A DNA stretch of 64,000 nucleotides from Arsukibacterium sp. Its GTDB lineage: Bacteria > Pseudomonadota > Gammaproteobacteria > Enterobacterales > Alteromonadaceae. Made by a program: the position numbers and the translations under genes. The notes under the pieces were generated by a model. It saw nothing but the letters and a program-made list of their open reading frames with translations. It searched no databases and was not told the origin of the DNA. The DNA lies in NCBI RefSeq assembly GCF_018402695.1, contig NZ_JAGYIM010000016.1, positions 496,001 to 560,000 on the forward strand, written 5' to 3'. Of the stretch, positions 28,874 through 37,537 are shown piece by piece. How positions within the stretch are numbered: position 1 is the stretch's first letter; each line of letters begins with the position of its first letter.

Positions 28874-30916
28874 ATTTGCCGGCAGCAGTTCCTGGTTTAA
28901 TGTCAGCACAAGCGCGCCCAGTTGCAGTGCGTTAAGCATATCCGACCGGATATTGCTGCTATGCCATTCACACGGCCGTGGTTGCTCAGTGGTAAGCTCT
29001 AATTGCCAGCAGCGCGCCGGGTCGTCCTGCATACTGGCAAGTTTCCAGCATAGCCAGAACGCCTCACGCAGGGTTGTCAGCTCACGCGGCTGCCAGCGCG
29101 GGCCCAGTAACTGAGCCACATCCAGTTGTAAACTGATCAGCCGGCTTTCAGACGCCAGTGGTGCTATTGCCAGTTGGATGTCATGTTCGAGTTGCCGGCT
29201 AAAGCGTGCGGTAGCATCAGCAGTGGCCCGGTAGCCCAGCCATAATACATCACTGTTAATACAGCACCCTGCCAGTTGGACGTCTGTCAGGTTTTGCAAT
29301 ACTGCCTGCACCGGTTGGCGTAGCGTTTCCTCTCCCTGATTAAGTTTCAGTTGCTGGCTGTCCTGTAATGCTATAGCAAGCAAATGTAAGGGCTGTTTAC
29401 TGCGGCCATCTTGCTGCAACCGTTCACAAAACCGGCTCCAACTGTGCGACAGCAAAAATGCCAATCGTACCGATTGTGTCTGGTTGTAACGTTTTTTCTG
29501 TCGCCAGGAAACATACCCGGTGAGGGTAACAAGCACCATTAATATCAACACAATGACTTGCCAGCGCCAGAGTTCGCGCTGCTGACCTTGTTGTTGTCGG
29601 ATTAACTCTGTGTGGCTTTGATGCTGGGCGTTACTCAGGCTTAACTGATCTTTTAGCTCGCTCAGTTTATCTGCGGTGGTTGTGGTTAATTCTGCAAATT
29701 GCAACTTACTGGCCTGCTGCTGAAACTGATAAGCTTGTTGCCAGTCTTGTTGCTGCTCGGCTAACTGAGCGCGCAGCGTGTAGTAGCGCGCCTGCAGATA
29801 GGTTGCGGCGTTATCCATAGTTGGACTGAGTTCGGATAGGATCTGCTGACTTTGCACAAATTGCTGTTGTAAAATCGATAACTCTGCTAATGCCAGAGCG
29901 CTTTCCTGAACATAAGTCTGCGCGCCTATCTGCCGGAACTGCTGGAGTGCTTCGTTATAGTAGTGTGCCGCCTGTTGATTGTCTCCCCGCAACATACTGA
30001 CCCGCCCCAGACTTTGTTTAACGATGGCGGTGCGCATGACATTATTAATTTGCTCACTTATTGCCAGCGCTTCCAGCAAGTAATGTTCGGCCTGAGCGAT
30101 ACCTTCCGGACTTTCAAGGTGACTTTCAGCCATATAAACCAAGGCATAGCTGTAGCTTGAGAGGTTTCTTTGGTTCTGGTAAAGCCGGGCAGCCTGTTGC
30201 ATATGCTCCAGTGCCAGAGGATGTTCGTCGATTTTCCTGAACGCCATACCTAAGCGGAAATGAATGGATGCCCGGGCGTCAGCGTCATTAAGTTTATCGG
30301 CTAACAGCAGGGCTTGTTGCAGTTGATGATGAGCTGGGCCAAAGCGATTGTTCTGCAGTGCCAGCCTGCCCAGCATAATCCGGGCTGCTAACTCCTTCTG
30401 AGGGTCGTCAAGGCTTTGCGCCAACGTCAGGCTTTGGCTGGCAAACTGTTCGGCCTTTGCTAAATCACCCAGTTGGTTGTGAGCCTGGGCAAAGTTGGTT
30501 AGCACTTCACTGTGCAGTTGTCGTTCTGTGATGCTGTTACTGGCGTGCAATAAAGTGTCAGCCTGCTGTAAATAGCTGATGGCATGCTGGGTGTCTCTGA
30601 ATAAAATGCCGTACACTTTTGCCTGCAGCAGGGCGACATGAGCGTGTTGCTCATTGCCGGTTGCCAGTTCGCTGGCTTGCAACAGCGCCGCTAGCGCAGC
30701 ATCTTTATTATTAGCCGTTAAATATGCCTGAGCCAATACCAGCCAGTCAGCGTAACTGCGTTGCGCATCGTCAGAAAGCAGTTCGGTGATAACCTGCTCA
30801 TAATTCTCAGAGGCAATGCGTAAACGTTCAGCCAACTCTTCTGACTGTGCTGTGTGGCTGAATAACAGGCTGCTGAGTAACAGTCCGCAGAGCACTATAT
30901 TGCTGCGAATTGACAT
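28826..30916 (-). CDS. membrane TPR protein with possible degenerate GGDEF-like C-terminus
   Basis: 696 residues: signal peptide (1-25), then at least eight tetratricopeptide repeats (about 30-400; for example ANNKDAALAALLQASELA, DLAKAEQFASQSLTLAQSL), a coiled coil, one TM (about 455-475, WQVIVLILMVLVTLTGYVSW), and a cytoplasmic domain of about 210 residues. That domain has a strand-helix pattern (LHLLAIALQDSQQLKLNQGE; then DVLWLGY) that resembles a GGDEF fold stripped of its catalytic residues. TPR-TM-GGDEF sensors are common in this group, which is the basis for the guess. It could be a signalling pseudoenzyme or something else. Confidence 0.6.
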   Translation of the reverse strand: MSIRSNIVLCGLLLSSLLFSHTAQSEELAERLRIASENYEQVITELLSDDAQRSYADWLVLAQAYLTANNKDAALAALLQASELATGNEQHAHVALLQAKVYGILFRDTQHAISYLQQADTLLHASNSITERQLHSEVLTNFAQAHNQLGDLAKAEQFASQSLTLAQSLDDPQKELAARIMLGRLALQNNRFGPAHHQLQQALLLADKLNDADARASIHFRLGMAFRKIDEHPLALEHMQQAARLYQNQRNLSSYSYALVYMAESHLESPEGIAQAEHYLLEALAISEQINNVMRTAIVKQSLGRVSMLRGDNQQAAHYYNEALQQFRQIGAQTYVQESALALAELSILQQQFVQSQQILSELSPTMDNAATYLQARYYTLRAQLAEQQQDWQQAYQFQQQASKLQFAELTTTTADKLSELKDQLSLSNAQHQSHTELIRQQQGQQRELWRWQVIVLILMVLVTLTGYVSWRQKKRYNQTQSVRLAFLLSHSWSRFCERLQQDGRSKQPLHLLAIALQDSQQLKLNQGEETLRQPVQAVLQNLTDVQLAGCCINSDVLWLGYRATADATARFSRQLEHDIQLAIAPLASESRLISLQLDVAQLLGPRWQPRELTTLREAFWLCWKLASMQDDPARCWQLELTTEQPRPCEWHSSNIRSDMLNALQLGALVLTLNQELLPANLSARLTADHAGIDEE

Positions 30917-30971
30917 AGTTTAGTAATGGTTCATTTTTTTGTGCCAGTGTAGCCCGAAAGCCTCGGGCGCG

Positions 30972-31919
30972 CTATAGCTGGCGCAGCGGTTTACCGGCTA
31001 AAAACGCTGTTATATTTTCTGATAACTGTGCTGTCATTCTGGCTCTGGCGGCCGGGCTGGCCCAGCCTATGTGGGGGGTGAGCAGCAGGTTGGGCAATGG
31101 TTGCTGCAATAAAATATGGCTGGTAGCGGGGGGCTCGTTACTCAATACATCCAGAGCGGCAGCCAGTCGTCCCGTCTTCAGCTCTGCGAGTAAGGCTGGT
31201 TCATCTATCAGATCGCCCCGAGCCGTATTGATGATTATGGCCCCGTCTGGCAGCAATGCCAGACGCTGGCGGTTAAGCAACTGGTGGGTAGCGGCCGTTA
31301 ATGGACAATGCAACGACAGTACATCAGCCTGACGCAGAGCCTGCTCAAAACTGACTCTGCCGGGCCGGCAATGCGGTTGGCCAGCATGTTCACTAATGAT
31401 GACCTGCATGCCAAAAGCCGTTGCCAGTCTGGCGGTTGCCTGTCCCAATGCGCCATAACCTATCAGCACAAAATTCTTTCCTGCCAGCTCGGTTAAGCGG
31501 TGGCTATGCAGGCAAAAATGCGGGCTGCGGCTCCATTCACCCCTGGCCAGTGTGTGTTGATAATTGCTGATTTGATTAGCTAGCCCAAGCAGCAACGCCA
31601 TCGCATGCTGTGGCACTGCTGTGTCAGCATAGCCCCGGACGTTACAAACAGTAATACCACTGGCCGCCGCAGCAGACAGGTCAATATTATTAACCCCGGT
31701 AGCGGCGACGCAAATAAGCTTAAGCTGAGGCAGGGCGTTAAGCACGTCTGAGCGCAGCTGTACTTTGTTAACGATAGCAATATCGGCTGACGCCAGCCGC
31801 GGTATTATCTGTTCAGCTGGAGTGCTATCGAAGCATTTCAACTGACAGCCGGGCAAATGCAGCGGACTTAAATCGGTATCACCCATCGAGCCAGCGTCCA
31901 GAAATACGATTCGGGTCAT
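30972..31919 (-). CDS. D-2-hydroxyacid dehydrogenase (glycerate dehydrogenase-like)
   Basis: 315 residues from ATG at 31919. NAD-binding GYGALGQATARLA, and the catalytic set of the family: Arg in NTARGDLID, Glu in SNEPP and His in LTPHIGWASPAARARM. Typical for hydroxypyruvate/glyoxylate or glycerate dehydrogenases; the substrate is not certain. It is divergent from the DUF2798 gene, with about 50 bp between them. Confidence 0.88.
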   Translation of the reverse strand: MTRIVFLDAGSMGDTDLSPLHLPGCQLKCFDSTPAEQIIPRLASADIAIVNKVQLRSDVLNALPQLKLICVAATGVNNIDLSAAAASGITVCNVRGYADTAVPQHAMALLLGLANQISNYQHTLARGEWSRSPHFCLHSHRLTELAGKNFVLIGYGALGQATARLATAFGMQVIISEHAGQPHCRPGRVSFEQALRQADVLSLHCPLTAATHQLLNRQRLALLPDGAIIINTARGDLIDEPALLAELKTGRLAAALDVLSNEPPATSHILLQQPLPNLLLTPHIGWASPAARARMTAQLSENITAFLAGKPLRQL

Positions 31920-31970
31920 GCAATCCTCATTTGATTTGGTTATGATACGCACCTGCAATCTGGAGGTGTT

Positions 31971-32210
31971 ATGTTCCCAGCCAAATTTCAAGCTGTTATT
32001 TTTGCATTTATTATGTCGGGGTTTATGGCATTTCTTATGTCAGGTATTCTGACGTTTATTAACCTGGGCTGGTTCAGTGGTTTTGTCGGTGCCTGGCTAA
32101 ATGCCTATGTGTATGCCCATGCCTGTGCGTTTCCACTGGTATTTGTTTTTGCCCCTTTAAGCCGGCGGCTGACGGCCCGACTGATAAAAGCTCCCCAAGT
32201 TCAGCGGTAA
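31971..32210 (+). CDS. DUF2798 small membrane protein
   Basis: 79 residues with two transmembrane helices (about 7-29 and 38-62) and a basic C-terminus (SRRLTARLIK). The pattern FxxxMSGxMAFLMSG, then a second helix with HACAFPLVFVFAPLSRRL, is that of DUF2798. GGAGGTG lies just before the ATG. Function unknown. Its 3' end overlaps the convergent globin gene by 10 bp. Confidence 0.8.
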   Translation: MFPAKFQAVIFAFIMSGFMAFLMSGILTFINLGWFSGFVGAWLNAYVYAHACAFPLVFVFAPLSRRLTARLIKAPQVQR

Positions 32211-32623
32211 CTGATATCTTTATACATGGGGGCTAACAGTGCCAATAGCGCGTTTTGATCGGCAATGCTGATTTGCTGGCGTTGCATCACCTTTATTAAC
32301 CCTTCAACTAATGCATCATAGTCGGCCAGCGTGATATTAAAGCCAGTATGGCTTTCCTGCATGGTACTGCCGCTATACTGGCAGGGGCCTCCGCTCAAAT
32401 CGCATAGTTGTTCGGCCAGCATGGCCCTAAAACGGCCAATATCACTGTCTGCGAAATGATGGACAATCCGTTCATCATGTTCAATTTCATAAAGTAAGCC
32501 ATCGACAATAGCCTCAATGCCCTGTTCAGCGCCTAATCGCTGATACAATGCCGGCTGGGTTGCACTACTGCAACCCAGTAGCATCAGCAGGCAGGCGATG
32601 ATTAAGCCGCTGTGTTTTACCAT
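32201..32623 (-). CDS. lipoprotein group 1 truncated haemoglobin
   Basis: 140 residues. A lipoprotein signal ends LLMLLGCSS (Cys18), so the mature protein should be lipid-anchored and periplasm-facing. The rest is a group I truncated globin: LYQRLGAEQGIEAIVDGLL at the start and SHTGFNITLADYDALVEGL with the proximal haem histidine. Such globins bind O2 or NO; most are cytoplasmic, so the lipobox is unusual. Last gene of a four-gene operon, overlapping the DUF3034 gene by 7 bp. Confidence 0.85.
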   Translation of the reverse strand: MVKHSGLIIACLLMLLGCSSATQPALYQRLGAEQGIEAIVDGLLYEIEHDERIVHHFADSDIGRFRAMLAEQLCDLSGGPCQYSGSTMQESHTGFNITLADYDALVEGLIKVMQRQQISIADQNALLALLAPMYKDISYR

Positions 32624-33447
32624 GTTGCCTCCAGCGCCAGATAATACCCGGTTTGCGAACCCTGACCAGCAATATTGCCCAAATCAACGTAGGCACCGGT
32701 AAGACTGACATTTTTATTTATAAACCAGGCGACAAACACATCGCGCCAATGTTGTTCAGCAGCAAAGGCCAGGTTATCCGGTTTTTGTTTAAATTCAACG
32801 CCAAGCGCCAGGTTGTAGTTTAAAAGTACTGCGGCGGAACCCTCAAATAACAACTGATAGCTGTTATTTTCTGCACTGCCAAAACCCAGTAAGCCGGTCT
32901 GGTTTGCTTTGCTGGCGCGCAAGGTGCCGTTAAGCAGCAGGTTGCGGCCGGCAATCTGATGAAACAAGACTTTACTAGCTGCCAGATAAACGTCGGTACC
33001 ATTGTCACTGGCGGCGCCAACCGCGCCAGGCAGGTCGAAATCGAGATTACGTTTGTGTTGGACACCCACACTGACTTGCGGTATCGAGGTGTACAGTAAC
33101 TCCCCCGCCAGATGATACTTCACAGAAAAAATATCCTGCGATAAGCTGCCACCAATAGATTCCAGCGCGAAACGTTGACGGGCGTAGGACAGCTCCCATT
33201 TATTATCGAGACTCAGCGCAACACCACCACTTTGCAGGCTGAAATCGTTAACGCCTACCCGGCTGGCGAAAGTGGTCAGGGCCCACTCATCGCTGCTGGC
33301 ATAGCCATTGATTACGGCCCAGGGCACGATGCCGCCGCCGGCATTGCCCTCAATGGTGGTGACCCCGCCGGTGGCAATAATTTTGCTGCCGGCAGTTGCT
33401 ATGGCTGGTAAACACGCCAGTAGCAGCACTAGCATCCGTCGTATCAT
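32617..33447 (-). CDS. DUF3034 family outer-membrane-type protein
   Basis: 276 residues with a signal peptide (1-19, AIATAGS). The mature start GGVTTIEGNAGGGIVPWAVI is the DUF3034 signature, and the rest alternates polar and hydrophobic residues in barrel-like strands ending in an aromatic residue (YYLALEATW), the usual end of an outer-membrane barrel. Function unknown. It overlaps the upstream GGDEF-EAL gene by 4 bp (ATGA) and the globin gene by 7 bp. Confidence 0.8.
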   Translation of the reverse strand: MIRRMLVLLLACLPAIATAGSKIIATGGVTTIEGNAGGGIVPWAVINGYASSDEWALTTFASRVGVNDFSLQSGGVALSLDNKWELSYARQRFALESIGGSLSQDIFSVKYHLAGELLYTSIPQVSVGVQHKRNLDFDLPGAVGAASDNGTDVYLAASKVLFHQIAGRNLLLNGTLRASKANQTGLLGFGSAENNSYQLLFEGSAAVLLNYNLALGVEFKQKPDNLAFAAEQHWRDVFVAWFINKNVSLTGAYVDLGNIAGQGSQTGYYLALEATW

Positions 33448-35759
33448 TCAGTAATCTCCGCTGTTGGCTTTGCTTTGGCAGCAAAATTGGTGAGCCATCG
33501 GCTGAAATCAGCGGTAGCCAGCGGCTTGCTGAAAAAGTAACCCTGCACAGTGTCACAGCCTGATTCTTTTAGATAACTTAAGCCAGCCAGATTCTCCAGA
33601 CCCTCTGCCGTGACTTTAAAACCAAGGCCATGGGCCAGTTTCACTGTGGCGTTAACAATAAGTGCATCATTACTATTGGTCTCAATGTCTTTGACAAAAG
33701 CCCGGTCAATTTTAATTTCATTAACCGGTAATTGTTTTAGATACGCCAGCGAAGACTGGCCGGTTCCAAAATCATCTATTGCCAGATTGATTGCCATCGC
33801 TTTTAAGGTGTTCAAGTTGGCAATAACTTTGCCGGTGTCCTGCATCACTGCGCTCTCGGTAACTTCCAGCGCCAGGGCGGTAGCGGGAACCTGATACTGC
33901 TGCAGTAAACTGCTTATTTGCTCCGGCAGATTCTGGTCCAGTAAATCAGCAGCTGATAAGTTAACGGCTATCCGTAAGGTCGGGTAGTCCGCTTGCCAGG
34001 CGGCAAGTTGCTTTACCACTGTTTTCAGCATCCATTGGGTGATCAGGCCGATGTTGCCCGAGTGCTCGGCAGTAGCGATAAACTCCACCGGCGAAATAAA
34101 ACCGAGTTGCGGGTGCTGCCAGCGGATCAGGGCTTCGGCGCTATGGCATTGTTCTGATAGCAGCTCAACTTTGGGTTGGTACATCACGTACAACTGACCG
34201 CTGCTGAGGGCCACGGGTAAATCGCGGATAATTGTCAGCTCGCGCTGATGGGTTTCATCCTGGCCGCTTTGATAAAAAGCTATACCGCCGCCGGCCTGGC
34301 TGGCATTTTCCTGAGCTAAATCTACCCGGCGTAACGCTTCACTGGCTGAAACCTGACCAGACTCAAACGGGTAAATGCCAATGGCAATTTTCAGATTTAT
34401 TAATGAGTTTTGAATGTTATAAGCGGGTTGCAGGCTGTTGTACAGGTCGACCAACTGTTGTTCGGTCAGGTTTTCGTTAAATAACATCAGAAACTCATCA
34501 CCGTTTAAGCGGGCGCAGAATGCTGCGGCAGGCTGATGATGTCCCAGGCGCTGGGCTAACAGTTGCAACAAGATGTCGCCGTTGGCCAAGCCCAGGGTAT
34601 CGTTAATGTGTTTGAACTGAATAATATTGAGCTGCAATAAGGTGCCAGGTTGCGCTTTTAAAATAGCGGGCAGCCGCTGCTCTACCGCATGGCGGTTTAA
34701 CAGGCCCGTCAGGGTGTCATGTTCGGCCTGCCGGCGCAATTGTTGCTCGCGTGCCGCTATGCTGTGTTGCATATTGACCAGCGTACTGGTCAGCACCCCA
34801 ATTTCATCCTGACTGATCGCAGGGGGGACGGCCGCATTGCCCTGGCCAATATCTCTGGCAAAATTACTGAGCTGACTTAACGGCCTGCTGATACTGCGGG
34901 CAAACAAAAAGGCGGCAACCAGTGCCAACACCAGGCTAAAAGCAAAAATCTCGACCAGCTGACGACGCAGTTGCTGATAACTGCTCAGCCAGCGGTCATC
35001 GGGCATATGCAGTAATGCCCAGAGCCGCTGTTCGCTATCAAGCGCCTTTCCACGGGTAGTAAAACTGAAATCGGCAGCAAAATGGGTCGCATCGGGATTG
35101 CGCATAATATTGTTAAGCTTGTCGATTAATTGCGGCTGTATCTCTGCCGGCAGGGTGCTGGTCAGCTGCTGGTTCGCGCGGTTATCCAGTTGAGTAAAAC
35201 TGATGTCCAGTCCGGTAATGCCTTTAATCTGCTCAGCCAGTGGCACATCGACTAAAAATCCCATACCCACCCAGGCAATAATCACCGGAGCGCGGACGGG
35301 TACCAACACCAACTGATAGGCCTGGCCATCAATCAGCAAAATATCAGTCGCAGCATCCGAACCCTGGGTGGCAGGCAGTAGCTGGTGAATGTCGCTGGCA
35401 TCTATTGGCTCACTGCTGGCCAGCAATTCACCCTGAGGGGTTAATAATAAGGCCAGCTGCGCGTTGATCCGGCTGCCGTGATTTTGCAGCACTGATTCAA
35501 TAGTCGCCTGCTCGGCAGTGGCAATAGCCTGGCGAAAGCCAAAGTCGGCTGCCAGCAAGCTGACACTGTTGGTTAACTGGGCAGCACGGCTATCCAGTGC
35601 CTGCTGAAATACCTTGCTGGCAACGTCCAGTGACAACTCAGCTTGTTGCATCGAGTTGGCCCGCATCGATTTTAATGTCGCATAGCCGGTAAGTAGCATC
35701 AGCAGGCTGAGCAAGACAATCAGTAAGCTAATCCATTTACTACGCAGCGAATTAAACAT
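33444..35759 (-). CDS. membrane GGDEF-EAL protein, probable c-di-GMP phosphodiesterase
   Basis: 771 residues. TM1 (about 10-28), a periplasmic sensor (about 30-268), TM2 (about 270-288), HAMP (about 289-340), a GGDEF domain (about 345-500) and an EAL domain (about 515-765). The GGDEF site reads NGDEF (419-423), and both metal-binding Asp of the DxD-type motif are replaced (LNIIQFKHIND), so cyclase activity is unlikely. The EAL side keeps EALIRW (542-547) and DDFGTGQSSLAYL, so it probably degrades c-di-GMP. It starts directly after the stop of the cupredoxin gene and overlaps the DUF3034 gene. Confidence 0.9.
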   Translation of the reverse strand: MFNSLRSKWISLLIVLLSLLMLLTGYATLKSMRANSMQQAELSLDVASKVFQQALDSRAAQLTNSVSLLAADFGFRQAIATAEQATIESVLQNHGSRINAQLALLLTPQGELLASSEPIDASDIHQLLPATQGSDAATDILLIDGQAYQLVLVPVRAPVIIAWVGMGFLVDVPLAEQIKGITGLDISFTQLDNRANQQLTSTLPAEIQPQLIDKLNNIMRNPDATHFAADFSFTTRGKALDSEQRLWALLHMPDDRWLSSYQQLRRQLVEIFAFSLVLALVAAFLFARSISRPLSQLSNFARDIGQGNAAVPPAISQDEIGVLTSTLVNMQHSIAAREQQLRRQAEHDTLTGLLNRHAVEQRLPAILKAQPGTLLQLNIIQFKHINDTLGLANGDILLQLLAQRLGHHQPAAAFCARLNGDEFLMLFNENLTEQQLVDLYNSLQPAYNIQNSLINLKIAIGIYPFESGQVSASEALRRVDLAQENASQAGGGIAFYQSGQDETHQRELTIIRDLPVALSSGQLYVMYQPKVELLSEQCHSAEALIRWQHPQLGFISPVEFIATAEHSGNIGLITQWMLKTVVKQLAAWQADYPTLRIAVNLSAADLLDQNLPEQISSLLQQYQVPATALALEVTESAVMQDTGKVIANLNTLKAMAINLAIDDFGTGQSSLAYLKQLPVNEIKIDRAFVKDIETNSNDALIVNATVKLAHGLGFKVTAEGLENLAGLSYLKESGCDTVQGYFFSKPLATADFSRWLTNFAAKAKPTAEITE

Positions 35760-36401
35760 TCAGCTGCTGCCAAAACCACGTTGTGGCGCCTGTGGCTTCT
35801 GCTGCGATAGATCCACCGCAAGGGTATAAGCTGCTGTCTGTACCGGCATCACTACATCTAAAGTCGTCGGTTCGCGGTCAGCCAGCTGCCAGGGGTGCCA
35901 GATATAAAGCTGATACTCGCCAGGCGCTATATCAGGCCACTTCAGCTGGCCGACATCGTCACTTACCGCAACCAGGTTACTTTCACTGACGTAAATATAG
36001 GCCTGCATGTAATCATGAATATTGCAGCCAAGGGCAATAATGCCGGGGGTATCGAAGGTGATTGGCGCTTCAGGTTTGTCGGCGTACAACTGAATTTCAA
36101 ACTGTTTGGCCGGTGAGAAAGAGTAGACATGATGGCGGGTCTTATCGAGATTGGGAAACTCCACCACACTGCCGGCAGGAACGGCGCTGACAAAAGGAAC
36201 AAAGGTCAATGCTTGCTGAGCGACCTGAATGCGTTGCGGTTTAAGCTCGGGATTAGTTAATGACCGTAACTCCACCACAGCATCAGCCAGCGGCTGTTGT
36301 TGCTGGTTGCTAAGATTAATCGTTAAACTGGCAGCGTTAAGCAGGCATGATTGCAGTGCCAAAGCTATAGCTAGTCCGCTGACGAATAAAGCTAACTTCA
36401 T
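35760..36401 (-). CDS. exported cupredoxin-like protein (methylamine utilization-type)
   Basis: 213 residues from ATG at 36401 (signal peptide about 1-23, NAASL). The fold matches plastocyanin-like proteins often annotated as methylamine utilization proteins. A full type-1 copper site is visible: His in KTRHHVYSF, then Cys, His and Met in LGCNIHDYM. The remainder is an Ig-like carboxypeptidase-regulatory type region (LPDIAPGEYQLYIWHPW-like). There are no mau genes nearby, so the label says nothing about methylamine. First gene of the operon with GGDEF-EAL, DUF3034 and globin. The 206-bp gap to 36608 should hold its promoter and that of the divergent ABC genes. Confidence 0.8.
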   Translation of the reverse strand: MKLALFVSGLAIALALQSCLLNAASLTINLSNQQQQPLADAVVELRSLTNPELKPQRIQVAQQALTFVPFVSAVPAGSVVEFPNLDKTRHHVYSFSPAKQFEIQLYADKPEAPITFDTPGIIALGCNIHDYMQAYIYVSESNLVAVSDDVGQLKWPDIAPGEYQLYIWHPWQLADREPTTLDVVMPVQTAAYTLAVDLSQQKPQAPQRGFGSS

Positions 36402-36607
36402 AATACCTGCAAGCTTTTCGGGGAATGTAAATAACCATAGCAAGGTCTTGGCTTAGCGACAAATAGATTCTGCATTGGTGGCGGATAATAGTTAAGCTGG
36501 TGATAAAACTTCAACAACCTCTTACATATTTACTAACAATTTGTTGTTAGCTGGCACGGCGCAACAGTGCTAATTTAGCGATATGACCATCATGTAGCGA
36601 GCAAAGT

Positions 36608-37537
36608 ATGCAGTTAATTGTGACCGCGATCAGCAAAGATTACGGCCCGGTTGCCGCAGTGCGCCAGGTAAGCTTTCAGATAAATTCAGGGGATATTTTT
36701 GCCCTGCTCGGGCCCAATGGCGCAGGTAAATCCTCCATTATCCGGATGCTGGTGGGCATGACCCGGCCCGACAGTGGCAGTATTCTGGTAAGCCATCAGG
36801 ACCAGCATTATGATCATGTACCCCGGCGTTTGCTAGGGTATTTGCCGGAAGACCGGGGCTTGTATCCAGACAAGAGTATCGAGAAAAACCTGCTGTATCT
36901 GGCACAATTACATGGCCTGAGTAAACAACACGCGTTAAAGGAAATGGCGCACTGGCTGGACGTGTTTGAGCTGACCGACCGTCGCCAGGAAGATTTAAAG
37001 CAATTGTCGAAGGGGAATCAGCAAAAAGTACAGCTGATTGCCGCTGTGCTGCATCAGCCGGCATTGGTTATTCTGGATGAGCCTTTTTCCGGCCTCGACC
37101 CGATCAATCAGGAAAAAGTTGTCACTTTTCTTAAAGCGTTAAAAGCTCGCGGCATGACTGTTATTTTAAGTGCCCATCAAATGGCAATGGTCGAGAAGCT
37201 AGCGGATCGTATGCTGCTGATGGCGCAGGGCAAAGCGATCCTCAGTGGCACCCTGGCTGATATCCAGCAGCAGGCCGGGCCGCAGCGCCAGATCCATATC
37301 AGTTGCGCCGGGCCGGTAACTGCTGAGCAATTACGACAGTGGCTGCCAGAGCTTGATATCGAACTTCTAACTGCCAACCGCTTTGTGCTGCGCCTGAGTG
37401 CAGAGCAAAGTGTTTCTGCCACGTTAAAGCGACTGGTTAATGAGCTGGAGCTGACTCAGGTAGAAATGCAAAGCGCCGACTTACATCAGTTATATTTAAT
37501 GGCAATGGCAGAGCACCAGCTGAGGGAGCAGGCATGA
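36608..37537 (+). CDS. ABC-2 type transporter, ATP-binding protein (NatA-like)
   Basis: 309 residues. Walker A LLGPNGAGKSSIIRML, Q-loop region GYLPEDRGLYPDKS, ABC signature LSKGNQQKVQ, Walker B LVILDEPFSGLDP and the H-loop SAHQM. The C-terminal extension of about 80 residues is like that of DrrA/NatA subunits. It energises the permease encoded next, whose start overlaps this stop (ATGA). Substrate unknown; the closest look is to NatAB sodium/drug exporters. Confidence 0.92.
   Translation: MQLIVTAISKDYGPVAAVRQVSFQINSGDIFALLGPNGAGKSSIIRMLVGMTRPDSGSILVSHQDQHYDHVPRRLLGYLPEDRGLYPDKSIEKNLLYLAQLHGLSKQHALKEMAHWLDVFELTDRRQEDLKQLSKGNQQKVQLIAAVLHQPALVILDEPFSGLDPINQEKVVTFLKALKARGMTVILSAHQMAMVEKLADRMLLMAQGKAILSGTLADIQQQAGPQRQIHISCAGPVTAEQLRQWLPELDIELLTANRFVLRLSAEQSVSATLKRLVNELELTQVEMQSADLHQLYLMAMAEHQLREQA

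Noticed and set aside
35760-36401. methylamine metabolism gene
   Set aside because: Only the copper-binding fold is shared; there are no mau genes in the window, so a link to methylamine is not supported.
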